Part shown: in pieces, positions 55,601-64,000 of the stretch
How the letters are laid out: every line of letters begins with the position of its first letter
How positions within the stretch are numbered: position 1 is the stretch's first letter
Assembly (NCBI GenBank): GCA_964030785.1
Contig: OZ034970.1
Location: forward strand, 20,473,134-20,537,133
From: Siderastrea siderea
Taxonomy: Eukaryota; Cnidaria; Anthozoa; Scleractinia; Rhizangiidae
DNA: 64,000 nucleotides
Direction of reading: 5' to 3'
Position numbers and translations under genes: made by a program
The notes under the pieces: model-generated
Told to the model about the DNA's origin: nothing
Databases searched by the model: none
The model's input: only the letters and a program-made list of their open reading frames with translations

Positions 55601-55940
55601 ATTTTTATACCTAACCCAGCTGCAAGGAATCGGCTAGTTTGTCCTAGTGTTTTACCTTTTTTATTCTGCGACATCGCTTTAGCATACATGAAGTAGGAGG
55701 CAAGAGATTGCATCTTACATGAAGTCATTTTCCTACACCACTAACACGCTCCTCATTTCAAAAATGTCAAAATTGGGGAAGCTGAAATAACCGAAAAGGA
55801 AAAAGAAAAGAAATACGACAAGAGGGCGTAAATCGAAGGTGAGATCTTGAAGACGATTTTTCTTGTTATATCTATTCTGGTGGTACAAATTTACAAAATC
55901 CGCGTCAAGAATTAAATACAACATTAACAGAAGGCAAACA

Positions 55941-56260
55941 CAGTGGAACCCCGATATAATGATCCTCGATATCGCGATATTCCCGGTATAACGATGAATG
56001 TTCTTAAATGTATGGTGGGACATGAGAATTTAGCAGACCGAACGTAAAATATTCGCCGATATATAAACGATACTGACACAGTCAAAATTCAGGCAATACA
56101 TTGAATTTACAATAACATTACAGTAATCGAGTAATCTCTAACGTTTATGACAACAGCTTTGCACGATGATCCGGATGATATGTTTCTCTATTACGATTCC
56201 ACGATATAACGATATAATTGTGCTGTTCCTTGGCGCATCCTGATATCAGGATTCCACTGT
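55941..56260. mobile_element. Pogo/Tigger-like MITE
   Basis: The termini CAGTGGAACCCCGATAT and, inverted from the right, ACAGTGGAATCCTGATATCA enclose GATATAACGA-type subterminal motifs. These ends are characteristic of pogo-like Tc1/mariner elements. No transposase is present, and the expected TA flank is visible only on the right (CTGTATAT). Confidence 0.65.
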
Positions 56261-56748
56261 ATATAACTCCCATAATATCAATTCCACCATATTTTGAAGA
56301 CCACCAAATGGCTCCACTGCTGCATTGTTGCTTTAGTCCCCCCCTTCCCCCCCCCCTTAACTTCCTTATAGCGGAAGAGCCCCTTTGGGAGCTATAATAA
56401 AGTATGTATGTATGTATGTTCTGTTTTCTTCATTTTAAGCGGTTGGAAATCATGCTGCTCACATTTCCAAAATTACCAGAAAAATTACAAAAAAGATTAC
56501 AGAACTTTTAAATAACCATAAGTTATTATTTTATTGATTTTGTATTCCATAACAATAACATTGTAAACAAAAACCCTGATATAGCCCTGGTCAGGGTAAC
56601 AGTGGTAAAAACAATTCAACTATGTAGGCATTAAAACAAAACCAAACACTTTATTTCCCTATCCACCATTCTTTAACCAAGAAACAGGTATAAACCTGGT
56701 CTGGGGAACAAACAATCCTCGACAAAAGTATAAGCACTGCACACTTAA

Positions 56749-57406
56749 GGACGTTCGCGCCAATTGTTTCTGCGCATCCTTACTGCGCACGCAATTCACT
56801 TCGTGATGTCATGCCACGTCACGCATTGAGCGCGCGCGCTGTTGAAGAAATGTGGAGATATATAGCGCTAGTGGGCACTTTAATATCTATGCACGGGTTT
56901 AACTCTCTTAAATGTTCGGTGACCCCATATTTTCTTTTGATAGGTCACTTTCTTTGTCGATTATCTACGTTTTGTGAAAAATTAAAGAAAATCTGTATTG
57001 TAGAAGTTTAATTTTTTTCAACTTTTCTGCCCTCGCATCATCGAATTCTACTATTATTGAAGCTGCACGGTGTTCGTTAAAGTCGATCTTAGAGGTTGAA
57101 TTTAACTAAAAGGATGACACCGGTTCAAATTATTTACTTAACAGACCCACTTAAGTAAAATTTGACTAAGAAAGTGGGTCTACAGCGAATCATTTTTAAT
57201 ATTTTTCAACTAACAAGCACTGAGGCCATGTCGAGTTACGAGGGCCGATTTGACAAAATTGGGGTAGTTTTTGACGCGCTTTATTTCGAAAACGAAGTCG
57301 GTGACCCCCCAATTTTTTTTCATTTCTGACATAGGTAACTCATTATCTGACTGTAGCCAAAGTATGAAAAAAATCTGTATTGTAGAAGTTTTTCGCGCGA
57401 ACGTCC
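56749..57406. mobile_element. TTAA-flanked element (piggyBac- or Kolobok-like, non-autonomous)
   Basis: The inverted ends GGACGTTCGCGC are flanked by TTAA on both sides (56745-56748 and 57407-57410). Two internal segments are related (ATCTGTATTGTAGAAGTTT at 56990 and 57374; GTCGGTGACCCC near 57297 against TTCGGTGACCCC near 56914), so it carries an internal duplication. Both piggyBac and Kolobok use TTAA; I cannot decide between them. Confidence 0.75.
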
Positions 57407-57518
57407 TTAAGATAAAAAGAAAATGTCAGCAATGGCACTATTTTGCTAAGTGTGCTAAGGACGCTAGGATTGTAGGTAATAACAAAATTAATATGCAAAA
57501 ATGACATCATTAACAAAG

Positions 57519-58060
57519 GCCCTAGTACAAGGAATAACAATTTCAATATGTGGGTATAGAGAGATAACCAAAAACCTTTTTCCCCTATCCACACATTCTG
57601 TAACAACAACATCTTTACCAAAAGCCCTAGTACAAGCTAAGGAATAACAATTTTAATATGTGGGTAAAGAGAGATAACCGAAGACCTTTTTTCCTTATCC
57701 ACACATTCTGTAACAATAACATCTTTAACAAACGCCCTAGTACAAGCTAAGGAATAACAATTTCAATATGTGGGTAAAGAGAGATAACCGAAGACCTTTT
57801 TTCCCTATCCACACATTCTGTAACAATTACATCTTTAACAAAAGCTCTTAAGTACAAGCAATAACAACTTCAATTTGTGGGTATAGAAAAAAAAATAAAC
57901 ACCTTCTCCTATCCACACATTCTGTATCAATAACATTAGTAAACAATGGTAATAACAGTGGAAAACATTGGTAATAAAAATGTCAATTTGTACCCACTGC
58001 GGGACAAACGAAAACCCCCTTCAGTTATCCACACATTCTATAATAACGTCTCAAGAGACA
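57519..58060. repeat. Satellite, period about 105-110 bp
   Basis: Units start at 57519, 57624, 57734 and 57844 with GCCCTAGTACAAG, share AATATGTGGGTA(T/A)AGAGAG and CTATCCACACATTCTGTAAC, and decay to the right. A diverged unit around 56540-56690 (CTATCCACCATTCTTTAACC) lies left of the TTAA element, so that element was probably inserted into the satellite. Confidence 0.85.
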
Positions 58061-58687
58061 CCCTTGGTTCGACCCTGCTTTGGGTGTCATCTTGGTATAG
58101 GAAAAAGAGAGGTATTACCGAATAGTCATCCTCCATACATTCTGTAAAATTCTATGAATGCATGAAATAACAATGTGTACTGGCCTATTTTTGCCCTGCT
58201 TACAAAAAAGCTTGTGCCATTTGCTTCAGTAAACAGTACTGTGTACTATGTGTTGGTCAAAGACCCTTTATAAACAACATAGTAAGAAGCTGAAAACACA
58301 TTCTTGCTGTTAGTAAAAACCGGATTTTGTGTTTCCTATCAATCAAGAAAAGAACTTTCTTCCAACTAGCTATAGACTAAATTCGCTCCCTTTTTATGTT
58401 GATTGATGTTTGATGAGATTGATCTTGTTGGATGAGAGTAATTTAATAGGCAGATTCTCTAAACCAAACAAGTTCTGACGTGAGCAGGACGACAAAAAGG
58501 TCATTATACCTTAGATTATTATATGATATCTTTTAGGGCAATTCAAAGTCTTAAGTGAATTCCTAAAAAGATAATCCAAAATATAATATTAAACTATATC
58601 TTTGGAAATCATCGAGAATAAGGTTTAGATCTGCTCTTAACATTGCAGGTCAGAGTCTCCAGGAAATTCAAAGTCTCAAAGAAATTC
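58061..58687. other. No gene recognised, downstream of MULE gene
   Basis: AT-rich sequence. A direct repeat of about 90 bp (TTCAAAGTCT..AATTCCTA.AAAGATA.TCCAAAA, then ATCTTTGGAAATCATC) occurs at 58543-58660 and 58668-58770, the second copy overlapping the end of the MULE reading frame. Confidence 0.5.
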
Positions 58688-60877
58688 CTAGAAAGATACT
58701 CCAAAAACTGAATTTAAACTATATCTTTGGAAATCATCAAGAAGAAGGTCCGGATCTGCTCTTAACATTGCAGGAGAGAAATATGGGTGTCTGGAGGTGA
58801 TACAAGACACTTGGCAATGGTAGTACCGATTACCTTCGTTTGTAACTCTCTGGGTGCTGCTGGCTTTATCAAAGTACACATCTTTCTCTACATGTTTCAC
58901 TGCAACTCCCAAATAAACAGGGCCCTGTGCGTCACGGAATGGAAAGGGACACCCAGCACATTTTTTTATCCCATTAGTTAGATTAACTACTACAAAGGGG
59001 TTACTATTGTGCCAAGGTGGACGAGTAAAAACAGGACTGTAAGCAGCTGGGGGTCTCGCATAGGCTCCTCCAAACGTGGTTGAACAGTTACCAGAAGCAG
59101 AGTTCACTGAGCTATGGACAGGTGAGGGTCTCGCATAGGCTCCTCCAAACGTGGTTGAACAGTTACCAGAAGCAGAGTTCACTGAGCTATGGACAGGTGA
59201 GGGTCTCGCATAGGCTCCTCCAAACGTGGTTGAACAGTTACCAGAAGGAGAGTTCACTGAGCTATGAGTTGCTGGGGGTCTCGCATTGATGTCCCCTCCA
59301 AAGGATTGTAGTTCGTGTAGAAATGAATTGCTGGACATCACTGTATTGGAACTGTTACCAGAATTAGAGGTCACTGAACTGTTAGAAGCTGATGGTGTCG
59401 CGTAACTTACACTACTAACAGGTTCTAGCTCGTGTAAAAAGGACATCACAGTACTTGAACTGTTTTCAGAGACAGAGTCCATTAAACCACTAGGAGTTGA
59501 TGGTCCTGTGCTGTTATCTCTGCCAACGGATTGCAGCTCCTGTAGAAATGATCCACTAGATACATGTATGTCAGTACTGGAACAGTTACCAGAGGCAGAG
59601 CTCATTGAACTGTGTGCAGCAGCTGTTGCTCTTGGGAAATTCTCTCTGTCCCTGGACTGTAGATCATGTAGAAATGGTTGGCCAGACACCATGACACTTG
59701 TAGAACTGGTAGCAGACACAGAGTTCATAGAGCTCTCAGGACCTGATCGTTCCTGTGATACGTCTTTGGCAAGGTTCTTGAACAATGTTTTAACCATACT
59801 AGAAGTTAACATCTTTTGAAACAAGATTTCATCCCTTTCATTCACTTTTAGCACATTCATCATCACCCATATCATGTGAAAACACACGTTCTTTCCTTGT
59901 CCGAAAGTACAATTACATGCAGGTGTTTCTCCTATTTCGACAAGCCTGATGTTCCCGTTATCATTTAGCTCAAACACCTTCTGTGTTTCTGATACGTCAT
60001 GAACATCATCCAGTGTTAGTCTAGCTCTTTTAGCTAGCTTCAGTGACTGCTCAAACTGTTTGCTTCTTGTAGTACGCTTGCGATACTTTGGCTTCATCTT
60101 TTTAGATGGCTGCAACTCATCTTCATCAGAACTTTGCATTTCAAGTGGGTCTGCCGTCATACTTACTTGGGCAGTTGTTGCCTTAGCTCGATGGGAGGAG
60201 TTCTTGTCTACAAACACTTCAGCATGATAGCTGTCTAAATCAATTCCCAGAGCCAATTCTTTTGCAAAAACGCCTGCCCGATCCACTTGCTTACGTAGAG
60301 ACATTTCATTTTTCTGTTTCTGGCTGGGGCATTTGCCACCCGCATAATTGCCCTGTTCGTATTGTTCTAACTTTCCTTTCAGCAAGGCACATTCTACTAC
60401 ATGATCTTCGGCTGCTCTGGACAAGGTATCATTTCTTGCTCCCCTCACAGCATTTCTTGCGTGTCCAACCTCTGCCATATTTGTGTTTGCTGTGGTGCTT
60501 GATTTAAATACACGGAATGCATGAAATCGTCGTGGATGCCAGAAACCTTCAAACCATTTCTTAGCATGTCCCCGCTTAGCCTTCTATTCTGTCCACGTGT
60601 GCAATGCACGACGAGCGGCTTGGTAGCTTCCTGGTGTTGCAGCTGAATAGATGGCGTGAACCAGCTTCCTAAACTCTGTCTTTGCTTTATTACTCCAATC
60701 TGCTGATTCCTGACGACGGGCGCAAGAGTAGAAGTGCATTTCACAGGAAGAAGCGCGATTGACTGCATCAGGTTTGAGTTGTCGTCGTATGGATTCACGA
60801 TTTCCTCCATGCTCGTCTGTTACAAATCCGTGCGGATCGAAAATGTAGTTGGGTATACCGGTATAATCACTCAGTGC
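58688..60877 (-). pseudogene. MULE transposase, last exon (catalytic Asp and Glu, SWIM finger, Ser-rich repeats)
   Basis: The exon starts at TCTTCATAG/GCACTGAG and continues in frame from the exon at 62113. It holds the second catalytic Asp in HGFVTDEHGGN, CEMHFYSCARRQ, and the catalytic Glu in MAEVGHA. Then comes a SWIM zinc finger, CNCTFGQGKNVCFH, and a long Ser-rich tail with repeated SFLHELQS motifs and three 25-residue repeats (GNCSTTFGGAYARP core). It ends in a Cys-containing domain (KKCAGCPFPF, NRYYHCQVSC). One in-frame TAG at 60586-60584, after HTWTE, interrupts it upstream of the Glu; otherwise it is open for 730 codons. It is either a recently killed element or a sequence-level error. 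Confidence 0.75.
59051..59275. repeat. 75-bp tandem repeat in MULE tail
   Basis: Three units begin at 59051, 59126 and 59201 with GGGTCTCGCATAGGCTCCTC. The first two are nearly identical. The period of 25 codons keeps the frame. Confidence 0.9.
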
Positions 60878-62112
60878 CTATGAAGAGAAAAATTCTTTGA
60901 GCTAATGGCAATACACTCTCTTATGGACCTCTCTGACTTGTATCTAATGTAAGAGAATTTCAGCCTGGAAAATTAAAACAGGTTCAAGTACTCTACCTAA
61001 CACAACTGTAAGCTTGCTAAATCAGGCAATTGATGTATCACTGAGAAATAATAAATGGAACAAAAAGAAGAGCCAGGAAAGTCCTTGACATCAGGGCGAT
61101 CTGGGACCAGACCCGGTATGTTGCCACGGAAACAAAATTGATTGTCTCAAATTTTTTTAACACACCTAGTAGACTGTCATTGCCAAGAATCAAAAATCAA
61201 ACATTTCTGATACACATTGGTTCAGATGTATGGCATCTTTGCTTAGCTGATTTGCATAAGTTCAAATAATTAACTGCGCTGCGTTGTTCTTGCTCTGCAA
61301 GCGGTTTATTTTTCGTTTTGTCGGTGACCAGACCAAAACCCCCACTCGGCCAAGTTTCGAATCACGCAATGTTTAAAAGCTATAAATGAGTTACTTAATG
61401 AAAATTTAACTACACCTTTCTTCTTTACTTAGCATGCTTAGTGTGAAAAGTTTGATTTTCAAGAGAACTGTATTTTTCTTGCTGTGTTATTGAAATGATT
61501 TCAAAAATCTAAAGGAAAATTAACGAGACAAACATGCCCAGACTTGTAAGGTTTACGTTACTCAGGGAAAACCTCCACTGTGCTTAAAACAGCGCAAGCG
61601 TTTTTCTCAAATTTGATTTAATCATTTGCTTCTATATTCCATTCTTGGAATGAGTAATTTTATGTTTAAACAGGAATTCGATACAACACTGCCTGTTTAT
61701 TTAATAGATCGTCTGCCTTCACGACTCAGGACCGTGGGAAATTGGTCAGCATAAGCAAATAAGAAAAATAATTAAATGCACATGGAACTACTCAACCATG
61801 AAATTTCACACAAGGTGTTTTCTAACCGTTTTGTTTGTCAGTTGCAACACTTTTGACGCGGGTAATGGGGATGCTGGGGATGCAATATTTTATCCCCCAA
61901 CAAGGCTCCCCTAGGCTGGTCACGTGACCAGCACAGTTTCAAGCTATAAGTTCTTCTTGTTATCTTTTGAATGCAAAGATGTTTTTTTTATATGAGCAGT
62001 GTTTTCACTTTGCCATCAACCTCTTTTTTTCATTCTTAAATGCGTGAACTGACTAATTGATCATGGTACCACTTAAAATCAACTCACAAATAAAAATTGA
62101 ATAACAACATAC
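60878..62112. other. MULE gene intron
   Basis: Non-coding, with GT (GAG/GTATGTTG) and AG (TTCATAG/GCA) borders in phase 0. Confidence 0.6.
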
Positions 62113-62921
62113 CTCATTGAGACACTTCCAGAAGTCACACAGGGTTTCGGTTGACTCTGTCTCACACTCCATGCTTGCAATGGTCACAATTTCTTTAATT
62201 GTAGGATGTAGAACTGAGAGGTTTATGGTCTTCATGCCCTTTACCCTGTCGTGTTCAGCGTCAAGGAAACAGTCCTCCTCCTCTAAAGAGTGTTGGCTCC
62301 CCAGTTGCATCTGTACAGCTATTTCAAGCTTTTCTTTGCTCGTTCTAAACACAATTGTGCTTCCATCCAATCTTCCATCTTTAACTTTCCAAAGAAGGTA
62401 GGGGTCATATTTGTCTGTGGCTTCCTTGATCTTTGCCAAAGCATCAAAGGAGTGGCCCACTGGATTTATCTCCTTGACAACTTTCTGCTTGATGTTCTGA
62501 ATTTTTTTAAGGTTAGTGAGGCCTTTGGCCTCGCTGTAAACCTCTTCAATGGTTTTGCCATCATGCAAAGAGCTTCTCAAACATTCATATGGAAATTGAC
62601 TGGGCTTAGATGCTGAATTATTTTTAAAAAACTGTTCAGCTTTGAGTGTGGCATCAGGCAGTGGAGGTTTGGCTTCACACGTGTGGGTGCCACTATGGTA
62701 AACTATGACATTTGAGTTTTCAAACTCCCACACTTTTTTGGCCATACAGGGAACAGCTATAGCACTATATCCACAACAACCGCAGACAACATCTGCCTTT
62801 GATTTCTGCTGAAAGTTCTTCTTATTTTCTTTCTTGTAAGAAAGCAAGTATGGACACTTGGTATTGATGCATCTATAAGTGCCATCACAAGATGCTATGC
62901 GTCTGACACCATCAAATCCAG
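62113..62921 (-). CDS. MULE transposase, middle exon (zinc-binding N domain, first catalytic Asp)
   Basis: The 809-bp exon runs from TATATACAG/CTGGATTTG to CTCAATGAG/GTATG. It reads GVRRIASCDGTYRC, then CPYLLSYKK, VVCGCCGYSAIAVPC and NVIVYHSGTHTC, a Cys/His-rich N-terminal domain of the FLYWCH/WRKY-like kind seen in MULE proteins. It ends with CFLDAEHDRVKGMKTINLSV, containing the first catalytic Asp, then LCDFWKCLNE. It is fully open and joins in phase to both neighbours. Cnidarian MULE proteins have this order. Confidence 0.75.
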
Positions 62922-63894
62922 CTGTATATAAAAAGTATTGATATATAGAGTTATGCACAAGAAATAAACAATTAAATAAGACACCCAAAAAAATAAATCA
63001 GTATCATGTTTTTTGGTTAAGAGATTAAGAGGTTTTGGGAAAATAAATAAATACCTTACATGTATTTACTTAAATAATTAAGTGCCACAGCGCTTATTTA
63101 ACTTTTCGCCCTGCAGTGTGCACTTCTTATTCAAGGGTGGCCCTTATTTGAAAGTGGCTCTTATTTAACAATTGGACGTGTATGTTCTTTGAATTTAAGA
63201 GTATTTTTTCCTCTGTATGTAAATTTCACGTAACAAGTGTGTTTTGATTGTCATCATCAGTCTTTTCCCAGCCCTTTTAAATTGCTTTGCCAGTAGTGTC
63301 ATCACTTCTCTTTAATTTTCACTGCTCATTTTAATACTGTTTCTGAGTTTCTTTGTAGTGTTTTTTTAGTTATACGGAATCCCTCGAAGAAGCGGCGCAT
63401 GGGGACTGCGGTGCTAATTAACATTTTAGTCCCAAATGCGGCACTTACTCAGGGTGGCACTTATTTAAGCAATGACATGAACAATAATTATTATCATGAT
63501 AAAGGAAATATGCCACTTGAAGGTGTTATGACTTTCTTCTTACATCACCTTCTTCTAGGGGTCCCCTTTCTCTGCCCGTAACCAACAAAACGGCAGTTAC
63601 TCAAATATTGAATTCACCTTTGCAATAAAGGTAACTTTGTAACATTATATATTGCAGCATTTTGGTCCCATTAATATGGAACATTTATTTAAAATTAAAG
63701 GAGCCCAGCCTAAAAGCATGTGGCTGAATCAATAACTGATACTTTTGGTGCTAATAAATCAATCTCATGCAAAAAAAATATATATCAGATGGCAATTATT
63801 AACATGCAGACATTAAATAGACACTGAGGAACAAATACCTAGTGTGTACAATGATTATATCTTGGAACAAGGTAACATTTAAACCAGCACTTAC
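62922..63894. other. MULE gene intron
   Basis: Non-coding AT-rich sequence. TTATTTAA-type direct repeats (CTTATTTAAC, CTTATTCAAG, CTTATTTGAA) occur near 63100-63170 and 63445. Confidence 0.55.
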
Positions 63895-64000
63895 CCCTAT
63901 TTGATGTGACCCACTGTTTCCAAGGCCTGCCATCTTTGGAAACTTTCATCATTTGCTCTTTAAGGCAGGTAATTTTGAAGGCGCAATCCCCATCCACATC
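63895..64000 (-). CDS. MULE transposase, upstream exon (partial, window edge)
   Basis: The sequence reads DVDGDCAFKITCLKEQMMKV, then SKDGRPWKQWVTSNR, ending AATAGGG/GTAAGTG in phase 1, matching the phase of the exon at 62921. W(K/R)xWVTSN is typical of the start of the N-terminal domain. The start codon lies beyond the window. Confidence 0.7.

Noticed and set aside
57519..58060. CRISPR-like array
   Set aside because: Units are tandem with no unique spacers, and the genome is eukaryotic.
59080..59289. Plus-strand repeat protein frame
   Set aside because: Shadow of the MULE 75-bp coding repeat.

Overview
The window looks like nuclear DNA of an anthozoan cnidarian, most likely a stony coral. 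It is AT-rich and intron-containing, with consensus GT-AG splice sites. It is crowded with decayed transposons of kinds typical of coral genomes: Penelope-like, Helitron, DIRS, CR1/L2-like LINE, Tc1/mariner, Harbinger-like, MULE, tRNA-derived SINEs and many small palindromic elements. No operons, bacterial genes, rRNA or CRISPR array are present. All family names come from protein motifs read by eye; no database search was possible.

Layout. 1-7.1 kb is a nest of retro- and DNA elements: a Penelope-like GIY-YIG tail split by a foldback transposon with an exact 9-bp target duplication, a Helitron fragment, and a frameshifted DIRS element. 7.7-8.4 kb is a Tc1/mariner relic. 8.5-12.25 kb holds two copies of an unclassified long repeat, one of them split by a LINE with an intact 521-codon reading frame; a third copy lies at 54.36-55.32 kb. 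13.8-15.4 kb has a Harbinger-like deletion derivative and a LINE endonuclease relic. 16.0-20.3 kb (minus) is trypsin-like protease gene P1. 23.0-25.7 kb (minus) is a decayed copy of a large cnidarian repeat gene, and 28.8-29.2 kb holds a fragment of a relative. 34.4-42.6 kb (plus) is membrane-protein gene A. Its 7.6-kb intron contains an antisense zinc-finger transposon gene and a 308-bp palindrome built from two head-to-head tRNA-like genes. 47.3-49.7 kb (plus) is membrane-protein gene B, a paralogue of A. 50.6-53.8 kb (minus) is protease gene P2, a paralogue of P1, tail-to-tail with B. 55.3-58.1 kb holds minisatellite, a pogo-like element, a TTAA-flanked element and a satellite. 58.7-64.0 kb (minus) is a MULE transposase gene with a SWIM finger and a serine-rich repeat tail, running off the window edge.

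Host genes. The four likely host genes form two pairs of paralogues: two secreted S1 proteases and two small single-pass membrane proteins with Ser/Thr-rich ectodomains. Both proteases keep His, Asp, Ser, Asp189 and the Cys pairs, but both lack Gly193 (Phe in P1, Lys in P2) and both carry Tyr225. The membrane proteins share signal-peptide exons, intron position and phase, a juxtamembrane block and a promoter TGACGTCA site, while their ectodomain modules are in a different order. That the proteases and membrane proteins work together is inference from linkage only.
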